Source: a virus
IMG/VR virus record: IMGVR_UViG_3300028025_001902
Coordinates: 1 to 53,974 of that record
DNA: 53,974 nucleotides
Reading direction: 5' to 3' (one strand)
The notes beneath the pieces were generated by a model. That model was not told where the DNA came from. It saw only the letters and a list, made by a program, of their open reading frames with translations, and did not search any database. Both the position numbers and the translations under genes were made by a program. The number at the start of each line of letters is the position of its first letter. Position 1 is the first letter of the stretch. Of the stretch, positions 44,701 to 50,986 are shown in pieces.

Positions 44701-44872
44701 CAATACCATTCATCGCTGCAGAAGTTACAGGTTGGACTGGAGTTGCCCATGGAAGATCTGCCGTTGGAAGCAATGACTTATCATGTGTATGCAATCCAAC
44801 TATACGAACTTGGCATCGACCAAGTGATAATGGATCCTGTCTATTTTCTACAATACCATAGTGCAAATTCAT
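41768..44872 (-). CDS. gp5: Baseplate hub spike gp5 with GH19-like glycosidase and M15-like peptidase domains
   Basis: 1034 aa against 575 in T4. Domain order: residues 1-95 OB fold (YGIVENRQDPLSLGRCQVRI, GPVEGTSVIVLFADHDKQQP); 107-190 a beta insert; about 255-460 a GH19/chitinase-lysozyme-like domain with E291 in GGETGW and GRGFIQLTGKGNYQKY at 364-379; 465-500 a Pro/Ser linker; 500-735 the gp5 C-domain and triple beta-helix needle (HRSGTFSEIDANGTQVNYIV, VGNNLDIGV...); about 835-1034 an M15-like D,D-/L,D-peptidase with SxHxxGxAxD at 940-949 (H942, D949) and WMH at 987-989 (H989) as likely zinc ligands. T4 gp5 has instead a GH24 lysozyme and no peptidase. Two enzymes for glycan and peptide cutting on one spike is unusual. 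Confidence 0.9.
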   Translation of the reverse strand: MNLHYGIVENRQDPLSLGRCQVRIVGLHTHDKSLLPTADLPWATPVQPVTSAAMNGIGHTPIGPVEGTSVIVLFADHDKQQPIILGTLGGIPSTPLPIDAEDGGAIVDEKVESITLRTIPGPVTGKVLTFIDNEEGRVDLTRSLKANMKVVGFGIPNGTTIVSINNGTQITISSAVVNYAENIITFEPVPTNLDAVNRSRNANVLTDSSGNPVTTGFGGVVTTTPDASPTVGATPTSNVTNNAIPTIPPPKSVTNTSKATQGIKALIAACDKVGLTTKEQKCALLGIAGGETGWIPQLESYNYSPSRMKAIYSFATEDDISKYANASKRGLSRSEFFSWAYGPTKRGKGFLGNLTDEDGGKYFGRGFIQLTGKGNYQKYQTLANNMGLSLDIVNNPDSLDDDINVSALVAALYIKDRVSSKVNANAHPGYFQAAKAAVGVNSPDISARKLAYYEYFYGAAGDSGSDKDASAPIPEPPADGSKPTPGPSEESKASGSDAIGFRDPNNKYPLKEYINEPDTNRLARGIIKGTVVKKKDAVRRLDVPKAIGNGSWDQPEPPYGAKYPYNKVFETESGHIQEFDDTPGQERIHTYHRSGTFSEIDANGTQVNYIVGDNFTIMERNGCIRVAGECNITVDGNTNIYARSDANIQVEQNATIQVGNNLDIGVANDTTMAIGGDFKVNVVGDYSVKAANIYTKSDGNINTQSAAAINQKSEVVNIESSGETNILAGGKLSADYAEGQFGNGAGSAADVEDFTLTPPVAGKPLNPVVPYFIPPERAFEERTTAETPDDWDTPEGRAISNKESRENGVAVPVVPVAEESATPSGGAAPAVPVDCKVIYNTTNFTNDYRLSTNFTLGMLIDGGVNGKHKLVDQMLQDTAKGQLRQYTVQEVVCNLAMVAQNILEPMLEILPGGIGGYKKTWKINSGYRLKGVVPQESPTSDHCKGQAIDIGLVNSTYDKLYNLVVSAEKILPYDQIILEYRYPSSHWMHVSYKMDARRKMAFTMVNDKTYKRNTAGVPQGFYLLDQIPQQNRTA

Positions 44873-46149
44873 TATTTCTTTCCATCCAAATTATATTGTA
44901 AAGTGTCTTTAATCAATTCAATGTGGCATTCATGTTTATTTCTATCAACATAATGATTAATAGCTGAGATTAAATAATTACCAGAAAACATTTTATCTGT
45001 AACATCTTGTTCTTTTTTGGTAATAGGTTCAATTTTATTTAAGGTAACATTAACCTTTTGACCAACTGTGTAATCTGCTCTTCCTGGAACAGTTATCTCT
45101 AATTTATTTGCTTCAGCTAACTTCATTAATGAAACACGTTGTTGTTTAGTCTTAAAAGTAGTGACATCTCCGTATCCATTAAAATTACCATAATCTCTTG
45201 GAGTGTTTATGATTAATGAGTTAGCTCTAAAAATAGAACTATCAGAACTAATAGGATTGTCGTTAAGATGTTTTTGTTTATCAAAGTTCTGAAACATATT
45301 ATAGTTTTTGGCAGTGTATGTTTTCTTCGTTAGATCATATGAGATAATTTTAGACGATAACATACCACCACGAATTCTATCAATGTAATCAAAACCAACT
45401 GGAATACTAATAGAAGTTATTCTTCTGTAATCTTCTTCAATGTTACGAATGCTTCCACTGTTCTTTCGATCGTCACGAGTATATTTGTCATACACAAAAT
45501 TTTGATAAACATCTGCGCTGTACAAACTATCTAGACTAATGTAATAAAATCCATCTCTGTTCTCAAAGAATACATAGTTTGGCACTTTATTTTGATTGGC
45601 AGATGCTTCGGCACAATGCATAATATTTTGAACTGGGGTCCAATAATTAGAAATATACTTTATGTTATTTGAGGTAGGTTCGGTGAACAACTTTTTAGTA
45701 GATTCTAATCCGTAGGTTTTGTCTTTAATAAAGGTATTGATAATATCAGATATTTTACCACTGAATACCTTACTTACCTTTTTGTTTAAATCAACGATAG
45801 CCTCAGTTGAAATAAAATGCAACTGATAAACTACAGATCTATCACCGAGCAATTCACGATCGGTTAATTTGTAAATGTAATATCTACCTTTAATATTTCC
45901 ACGCTGCAATGATGGAGTTGAGATCTCTAGTTCAACTTGTTCTTCACCTGCAAATGGAAATAAGTTGACTAAGTCCAACGAATCTTTAATAATTAAACTT
46001 CCAGTGATAAATGGTGAGAACAAGTCTTCATATATCTGAACAGTAATTACTTGCGCAGTGATATCTTGATAAACACCTTTGCTGGTGATTATCCTAACTT
46101 TATCAATGCTGACATCGCCAGCAAATCTAATTGGGTTGTTAGGTTGCAT
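44872..46149 (-). CDS. Baseplate hub protein (gp27-like)
   Basis: 425 aa against 391 in T4 gp27. The N-terminus (DVSIDKVRIITSKGVYQDIT, VQIYEDLFSPFITGSLIIKD, LFPFAGEEQVELEIST) is the hub beta-barrel pattern shared by gp27 and VgrG-like proteins. YWTPVQNIMHCAEASANQNK and NYVFFENRDGFYYISL form the next domain. It ends ISAINHYVDRNKHECHIELI, the tube-docking barrel. It is directly upstream of gp5, its expected partner, with a TAATG overlap. The assignment rests on pattern and position. Confidence 0.82.
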   Translation of the reverse strand: MQPNNPIRFAGDVSIDKVRIITSKGVYQDITAQVITVQIYEDLFSPFITGSLIIKDSLDLVNLFPFAGEEQVELEISTPSLQRGNIKGRYYIYKLTDRELLGDRSVVYQLHFISTEAIVDLNKKVSKVFSGKISDIINTFIKDKTYGLESTKKLFTEPTSNNIKYISNYWTPVQNIMHCAEASANQNKVPNYVFFENRDGFYYISLDSLYSADVYQNFVYDKYTRDDRKNSGSIRNIEEDYRRITSISIPVGFDYIDRIRGGMLSSKIISYDLTKKTYTAKNYNMFQNFDKQKHLNDNPISSDSSIFRANSLIINTPRDYGNFNGYGDVTTFKTKQQRVSLMKLAEANKLEITVPGRADYTVGQKVNVTLNKIEPITKKEQDVTDKMFSGNYLISAINHYVDRNKHECHIELIKDTLQYNLDGKK

Positions 46150-46640
46150 TATATGAGATCTTTATAATCTTTTAATATTGTATTAATAATGTTTGGTGAA
46201 ATAATCTTTATTCTTCGTTTCGCTTCATTTTTATTTCTCTCATCTTCTGCATTTGAAACTGATACCGCTCCAGATGCATTTGAGTTTACAACAAAACCAT
46301 TTGCGTCAACATAGTGATGAATGCTGTTTTCTGTTCCTGGATATTTTGAAGTGATAACTTTCACTAATTGATATTCAGCAAGAGGAAAATCTTCGATGTA
46401 ATCGTAACGATCGTTGGCCAACATAATGATCCAGTGATATTCTGGATTTCCATATATTTTTTCAGCAATAATCTCTGGTGTTTCACCATCAACAATATCA
46501 TACTCATCAAATACTGTTATATTGGCAAGGACATCTCTGCGGAAACGAATGTTCCTTGTTATATCTTTTACTAATGATGTTTTAGTTGTATTTCCAACTC
46601 TAAATTGATAAATGAAACTTGGAAAATCTTTGAAATACAT
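46149..46640 (-). CDS. gp53: Baseplate wedge subunit gp53
   Basis: 163 aa (196 in T4). MYFKDFPSFIYQFRVGNTTK, VFDEYDIVDGETPEIIAEKI, YGNPEYHWIIMLANDRYDYI and EDFPL are characteristic of gp53. The C-terminus (AEDERNKNEAKRRIKIISP) has the basic tail of the family. gp53 joins the wedges to the hub. TAATG overlaps on both sides. Confidence 0.93.
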   Translation of the reverse strand: MYFKDFPSFIYQFRVGNTTKTSLVKDITRNIRFRRDVLANITVFDEYDIVDGETPEIIAEKIYGNPEYHWIIMLANDRYDYIEDFPLAEYQLVKVITSKYPGTENSIHHYVDANGFVVNSNASGAVSVSNAEDERNKNEAKRRIKIISPNIINTILKDYKDLI

Positions 46641-47794
46641 TATAGACCATCCTTAATCTTCTCTTTAGATAGAAGTGCAAGTTCTCTAAATGCTAGTGTT
46701 ACGTTAATCTGAGTCGGCATACCATTGGCAAATGCAGTAAATGAACCATTTGGCGTATAGTTAATATTCATCTCAGTTAGTACGCATGACGTATGACGAT
46801 GTAAATTTAAGTTTTCGCTACCACCTTGATAATAGAAAACATCAAACTCAGAAGGGTATACGTAAATAAAATTGTTGGTATCCTTAAATTCTGGATGCAT
46901 ATGATACTTAAACTGTTCAATAATGTTCAATACATTTTGTGCTTCTTCAGGACTTCTTGGATAAAATTGATAGTCAAATGCGAATGTTCTAAAATCAACA
47001 CCCTTAAATATTTGTTCTTTCTTTGGATTTGCTGCTAGACCAAGTGCTTTAGAATTTGCTGCAGCCTGTGGTCCTTTGGATAGTGCGATATTGGCAATAA
47101 TTGCTGCACCAACATCGGTAACATCTTTCGTATTACCACCCTCACTCATCGCTTTCATAATCTCACTTCCGCCAGCTGCAGCCATTGCTAATGTAGCTGT
47201 ATCATCTTCACTCCACTGCATACCATATCGAATAGACAATTGATTAGGAATATGAAGTGCAATAGCAGTCTTTAATCTTTTCTTTGCTCGTTTTGTATCT
47301 GGGGCGAGCGTTGCAGCTACTCCAACACCAACAGTTCCTACGTTGGCAAGTGCTGCACCCTTTGCAGCACCAGAAAGACCTTTTCCAAAAGCAATACTAC
47401 CACCAACCAGACCAGCGAGTGTATTTACTGCAGCGTTGGCACCGATTAGTTGATTGTTAGTTAGTTTCATCGCATTTAAATCACCAGAATCTCTTGGTGT
47501 TAAATCGTTGACAGTTTGTACACTCTTATCATCAAACAACTTAGAATCTTCAACTACGTTAATGTAAAAAATTGCATAGTTTCCACCATAACGACCATCG
47601 GGAGCCATTAAGTCAGATGGATACATATAGTTGTTGACCTCATACGTGGCATTTCTACCAAAGACATTCGGAGTGTATGGTTCTGGTGGTTGTCTTGGAA
47701 TTGATGGTTTTGCAGCAGAGGGAGCAGGAGCAGTCGGTGCTCCTTCATATGATCCGCTAATTGCATTACCGAGTTGGTCGTATTCTATCGCCAT
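46640..47794 (-). CDS. gp48: Baseplate tail-tube cap gp48
   Basis: 384 aa against 364 in T4. A Pro/Ala-rich N-terminus is followed by RNATYEVNNYMYPSDLMAP. A Gly/Ala-rich hydrophobic middle lies at about 115-165, and the conserved block FRTFAFDYQFYPRSPEEAQN, HMHPEFKD, YVYPSEFDVFYYQGG is typical of gp48/gp54 relatives. gp48 docks on the hub and starts the tube with gp54. First gene of the minus baseplate block; GATAAATA lies 30 bases upstream. Confidence 0.9.
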   Translation of the reverse strand: MAIEYDQLGNAISGSYEGAPTAPAPSAAKPSIPRQPPEPYTPNVFGRNATYEVNNYMYPSDLMAPDGRYGGNYAIFYINVVEDSKLFDDKSVQTVNDLTPRDSGDLNAMKLTNNQLIGANAAVNTLAGLVGGSIAFGKGLSGAAKGAALANVGTVGVGVAATLAPDTKRAKKRLKTAIALHIPNQLSIRYGMQWSEDDTATLAMAAAGGSEIMKAMSEGGNTKDVTDVGAAIIANIALSKGPQAAANSKALGLAANPKKEQIFKGVDFRTFAFDYQFYPRSPEEAQNVLNIIEQFKYHMHPEFKDTNNFIYVYPSEFDVFYYQGGSENLNLHRHTSCVLTEMNINYTPNGSFTAFANGMPTQINVTLAFRELALLSKEKIKDGL

Positions 47795-47808
47795 TTTGTA
47801 CCTTTAAC

Positions 47809-47816
47809 CTAAATAA
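47809..47816 (+). promoter_or_regulatory. Putative late promoter for the plus-strand block
   Basis: CTAAATAA on the plus strand, 29 bases before the gp4 ATG and in the only divergent gap of the window. It overlaps the region where the minus-strand gp48 transcript should begin. Confidence 0.5.
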
Positions 47817-47824
47817 ATGGTGGT

Positions 47825-47832
47825 TATTTATC
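47825..47832 (-). promoter_or_regulatory. Putative late promoter for gp48 and the baseplate block
   Basis: GATAAATA on the minus strand, 30 bases before the gp48 ATG. With the plus-strand octamer 9 bases away it forms a compact back-to-back pair. A further CATAAATA (47841-47848, minus) lies just upstream. Confidence 0.5.
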
Positions 47833-47845
47833 CTATTACTTATTT

Positions 47846-48277
47846 ATGTTCCATAAAAGAAGATTCGTTCCAATATTTCCTGAAAAATACACAGGTGATC
47901 CAACAAATATCATAATGAGATCCAGCTGGGAGACTCGTTTCGCTGGTTGGTGTGATAAAAATCCTAGTGTATTAAAGTGGAGTTCAGAGGAGACAGTTAT
48001 ACCCTATAAGTGTCCTACGGATAATCGTATTCATCGTTACTTCGTAGACTTTAAAATAACGGTAACTACAGGCAAGACTTATTTGGTAGAAGTTAAACCT
48101 GCAGCACAATGTCAACCACCTGTATTTCCAGGAAAACGAACTCAGAGATATTTATTGGAGTCCCTAACATTTATGAAGAATCAAGCTAAATGGTCAGCTG
48201 CAATAGAATACGCAAAAGACAGGAATTGGGAGTTTAAAATTATAACCGAGCACGAGTTAGGTTTGTCACCTAAATAG
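47846..48277 (+). CDS. gp4: Head completion nuclease-like protein gp4
   Basis: 143 aa (150 in T4). The pattern RSSWETRFAGWCDKNPSVLK, WSSEETVIPYKCP, HRYFVDFKI, TYLVEVKPAAQC carries the PD-(D/E)xK-like core: E29, E48/E49, D68, and E82-x-K84. This TnsA/gp4 fold is thought to trim or protect packaged DNA ends and stabilise the filled head. It lacks an obvious strong Shine-Dalgarno. It is the first gene of the plus block. Confidence 0.9.
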   Translation: MFHKRRFVPIFPEKYTGDPTNIIMRSSWETRFAGWCDKNPSVLKWSSEETVIPYKCPTDNRIHRYFVDFKITVTTGKTYLVEVKPAAQCQPPVFPGKRTQRYLLESLTFMKNQAKWSAAIEYAKDRNWEFKIITEHELGLSPK

Positions 48278-48282
48278 TAATT

Positions 48283-48885
48283 ATGGCTACAAAACCAACA
48301 TTCAAAGACGTATTCGAGCGCAACAAATATGACTTAGCCACTGTGGCTAATAAGTCTAAAGGCTGGTTCGAAAAAGAAGTCACCAAACTGACTAAGCAAC
48401 AACTCACTCCAGCAAAAGTTCTGAGTGGTAATGCGGATCAATTGGTGACTAAAGTAATGCCTGGTCGTTTATATATGTATGCGTATGATCCAAAAATGAA
48501 GAAGGAATTACCTTACTACGATAGGTTTCCTTTGGTTTTTCCATTTTCTGCTACGCAAAATGGTTTTATTGGTTTGAATATGCATTATCTACCGTATCAA
48601 CTAAGAATTGTACTGCTTGACAGACTAATGACTTTTAAGAGTAACAATAGACTAGATGAAACCACCAGATTAAAATACTCTTGGCAAATTATAGATGGAG
48701 TATCAAAATTTGCTGCTGCACAACCATGTGTTAAACAATACCTAATGGGGCATGTTAGATCTCAATTTAGGCAGGTTCCTTCAGCCGACTGGGCAACTGC
48801 GATGTTACTTCCAGTTGAAAGATTTGTTGGTGCAAACAAACAAGAAATTTGGTCTGACTCGACCAAAATAATTAGAAAGGCATAA
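48283..48885 (+). CDS. Conserved T4-like assembly protein (gp2-position)
   Basis: 200 aa. The landmark GRLYMYAYDPKMKKELPYYD, RFPLVFPF, FIGLNMHYLPYQLRIVLLDR recurs in T4-like phages of aquatic hosts, and the end ADWATAMLLPVERFVGANKQ is also conserved. The N-terminus is Lys-rich. It is adjacent to gp4; in T4 genes 2 and 4 are neighbours, so a DNA-end-protector (gp2) role is possible, but I do not see direct similarity and leave the symbol empty. Confidence 0.7.
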   Translation: MATKPTFKDVFERNKYDLATVANKSKGWFEKEVTKLTKQQLTPAKVLSGNADQLVTKVMPGRLYMYAYDPKMKKELPYYDRFPLVFPFSATQNGFIGLNMHYLPYQLRIVLLDRLMTFKSNNRLDETTRLKYSWQIIDGVSKFAAAQPCVKQYLMGHVRSQFRQVPSADWATAMLLPVERFVGANKQEIWSDSTKIIRKA

Positions 48886-48886
48886 A

Positions 48887-49633
48887 ATGGCATTAAATTT
48901 ACCATTTGGCACTAAAGACCTCACTAGAGAAAAAAGCCCGAACGCTAAACCTATTCAAAACTTCGTTGCTCAGGTTAAAACTGGTGGTATCGCTAGAACA
49001 AACAGATATGCAGTAAACATTGCCAAAGTTCCAGGATGGAGTAATACTTCAGCACAAAATATTTTATTGTTTTGTGACCAAGCACAACTTCCAGGTGCTA
49101 ACTATTCAACTGTTCAGAATAGAGTGTTTGGCGAGTTCCGTGAAGTTCCATATGAAAAACTATATGATAGTTTGACTCTTTCTTTTTATGTAGATACAGA
49201 TATGAAAGTTAAAGAGATGTTTGACGATTGGATGAATGCTATTTCCAATCCAAACACCAGAACATATGGTTACTATAACGATTATACAACACAGATTGAT
49301 ATTGAAGTTCAAGACATCAATGATAAAAAGAGATATCAATTAACTTTATCTGAATGCTATCCTAAAAATATAGGAACAATTCAGTTAGACTATGCATCCA
49401 AAGATATCATGAAGTTGACAGTTCAAATGCAGTACAAAAATTGGACAGCGACTCCAGTAACTCAACTACCAAACGATCAAGTTATATCAACAAGTTTGAT
49501 TGATAAGTTTACACGTAATTTTACTGGATTCCAAGAGACTTTGAACAAGACTTTGGGTGGTGCAGGCAACTTTGTGACTGGTGCTGTAATGAGTTATGGT
49601 GTGACTAGATTACCAAGTCTATTGAAATTTTAA
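48887..49633 (+). CDS. Tail-tube family protein, gp54-like tube initiator
   Basis: 248 aa. It carries the tail-tube fold pattern NRYAVNIAKVPGW, ILLFCDQAQLPGANYST, GEFREVPYEKLYDSLTLSFY, VDTDMKVKEMFDDWMNAI and LTLSECYPKNIGTIQLDY. gp19, gp48 and gp54 share this fold. At 248 aa it is longer than the tube subunit gp19 (163), and gp19 is expected beyond the left edge after gp18, so it is best read as gp54, the baseplate tube initiator. A C-terminal extension from about residue 195 may contact the tape measure or baseplate. Confidence 0.8.
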   Translation: MALNLPFGTKDLTREKSPNAKPIQNFVAQVKTGGIARTNRYAVNIAKVPGWSNTSAQNILLFCDQAQLPGANYSTVQNRVFGEFREVPYEKLYDSLTLSFYVDTDMKVKEMFDDWMNAISNPNTRTYGYYNDYTTQIDIEVQDINDKKRYQLTLSECYPKNIGTIQLDYASKDIMKLTVQMQYKNWTATPVTQLPNDQVISTSLIDKFTRNFTGFQETLNKTLGGAGNFVTGAVMSYGVTRLPSLLKF

Positions 49634-49635
49634 GA

Positions 49636-49643
49636 AATAAATA
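49636..49643 (+). promoter_or_regulatory. Putative late promoter upstream of gp16
   Basis: AATAAATA on the plus strand in the 26-base gap between the gp54-like gene and gp16, 16 bases before the ATG. AGGA lies 7-8 bases before the start. Confidence 0.45.
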
Positions 49644-49659
49644 CAGTTAGGATTGTATA

Positions 49660-50073
49660 ATGAAGATTGATGATACATTATCTGCCGAGTTTGGTATACA
49701 ACCAATGGGCAAAACTGAAGTGATCACAAAAACTGGAGAAGTTATTAACGACTCTACAAATAACATTCAAGATGATTTCGATATCACTCGAGGTAATCTT
49801 CGTATATTATTGCAACAGGGACAAGAAGCACTACAGAAGTCACTTGATGTGGCTATGCAGTCTGAACATCCAAGAGCATTTGAGGTTGTTGGAAATCTAA
49901 TGAAACAACTGGCTGATATAAACCAACAGTTACTAGATCTACATCAACAGAAACAAAAACTAGATACACCCAAAGAAGGGTCTAGAAAAGAAGTGACGAA
50001 TAACAATGTTATCTTTACAGGTAGCACTGCTGAGTTGAATAAGTTAATTAAGAATATGTCTAAAGGAGAATAA
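49660..50073 (+). CDS. gp16: Terminase small subunit gp16 (relocated)
   Basis: 137 aa against 164 in T4. After a variable N-terminus, the core DDFDITRGNLRILLQQGQEA, LQKSLDVAMQSEHPRAFEVV, GNLMKQLADINQQLLDLHQQ aligns with T4 gp16 (DDYGVVRRNMHFQQQ..., SPRHMEVFATLMGQM). The C-terminal NNVIFTGSTAELNKLI equals the T4 NATVFMGSPTELMDEI end. gp16 forms a ring that regulates gp17 and marks DNA for packaging. In T4 it lies between gp15 and gp17; here it is on the opposite strand about 45 kb away, between tail genes. Confidence 0.88.
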   Translation: MKIDDTLSAEFGIQPMGKTEVITKTGEVINDSTNNIQDDFDITRGNLRILLQQGQEALQKSLDVAMQSEHPRAFEVVGNLMKQLADINQQLLDLHQQKQKLDTPKEGSRKEVTNNNVIFTGSTAELNKLIKNMSKGE

Positions 50074-50075
50074 TT

Positions 50076-50798
50076 ATGGCTTTACCGATGATGAATACGC
50101 CAACCTACACAATGGTTGTGCCTTCAAGTGGAGCGACAGTAAGATATCGTCCATTCCTTGTTAAAGAGGAAAAGGCACTTTTGATTGCACAGCAATCCGA
50201 AGATGTCGTGACAATGATTGAAACCCTAAAGGGAATTGTCAAGACTTGCGTACAAGATAAAATTGATGTTGAGAAACTAGCAACATTCGATCTAGAGTAT
50301 ATGTTTACTCAGATTCGTGGTAAATCTGTTGGTGAAACTGTTGATTTAACATTTTCCTGTGATTTAGATCATGGTGAAGAAAATGAAAAAGCCAAATCTA
50401 TAGTTCGTATTGATTTATCTACAATAACAGTAGAAAAAGCTGAAGGGCATACAAATAAAATTGAACTATTTAATGATGTCGGAGTGGTAATGAAGTATCC
50501 CACAGTTGATGTTATTAAAAAGTTAGAAGGTTTTGATACCAATGATTTAGATACAGTTTTTGATATCATGACTTTATCTATTGATTACATTTATGATGGT
50601 GAGCAGTTGTTTCACGCTAAAGAAAGCACTAAACAAGAACTATTATCATTTATTGAAAATCTAACTTCAGACCAGTTCTTAAAGATCCAACAATTCTTCG
50701 AGACAATGCCGAAGATTACTAAAAAGATTGAATATGATTGTCCAGTATGTAACAGACACCATGTTAAGATACTGGAGGGACTCCAAAGTTTTTTTTAG
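50076..50798 (+). CDS. gp26: Baseplate hub assembly protein gp26
   Basis: 240 aa (208 in T4). VRYRPFLVKEEKALLIAQQS, ETLKGIVKTCV, LEYMFTQIRGKSVGETVDL, and the C-terminal CPVCNRHHVKILEGLQSFF with C222/C225 are typical of the T4 gp26 baseplate family. The gene ends AGT TTT TTT TAG, a run of eight Ts immediately before the stop, with an open -1 frame continuing into the gp51-like coding region. This may be a tail-chaperone-style frameshift product. AAAGGAG lies 8 bases before the ATG. Confidence 0.9.
   Translation: MALPMMNTPTYTMVVPSSGATVRYRPFLVKEEKALLIAQQSEDVVTMIETLKGIVKTCVQDKIDVEKLATFDLEYMFTQIRGKSVGETVDLTFSCDLDHGEENEKAKSIVRIDLSTITVEKAEGHTNKIELFNDVGVVMKYPTVDVIKKLEGFDTNDLDTVFDIMTLSIDYIYDGEQLFHAKESTKQELLSFIENLTSDQFLKIQQFFETMPKITKKIEYDCPVCNRHHVKILEGLQSFF
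50789..50798 (+). promoter_or_regulatory. Candidate -1 ribosomal frameshift site
   Basis: T TTT TTT (part of eight Ts, 50789-50796) directly followed by the TAG stop of gp26. Slippage by -1 reads TTA GTA TTG CTC and enters the 50801 frame without a stop, giving a fused product of about 302 aa. Confidence 0.6.
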
Positions 50799-50800
50799 TA

Positions 50801-50983
50801 TTGCTCAGTCATGAATCGCTTGAGAATTATTATAAAATGAATTTTGCGATGATGCAGTACCACAAATACTCTTTGGCTGAGCTGGAAGAGATGATACCCT
50901 TCGAAAGAGAAGTGTATGTGTTTATGTTGATTCAGTATTTAGAAGAAGAAAAGAAAAGAATCGAATCCAAAAAGAGGATGTAA
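50801..50983 (+). CDS. gp51-like hub assembly protein, likely made as a gp26 frameshift fusion
   Basis: 60 aa in the -1 frame of gp26: LSHESLENYYKMNFAMMQYH, KYSLAELEEMIPFEREVYVF, MLIQYLEEEKKR. The frame has no ATG before the conserved LSHE part; the first codon here is TTG and the first ATG (50837) would lose the N-terminal helix and lacks a good ribosome binding site. It is best explained as the -1 extension of gp26. The position between gp26 and the tape measure, plus the YYKMNFAMMQYHKYSL motif of short T4-like gp51 genes, supports a tape-measure chaperone role. The gp51 name is an inference from position and motif. Confidence 0.7.
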   Translation: MLSHESLENYYKMNFAMMQYHKYSLAELEEMIPFEREVYVFMLIQYLEEEKKRIESKKRM

Positions 50984-50986
50984 CAG

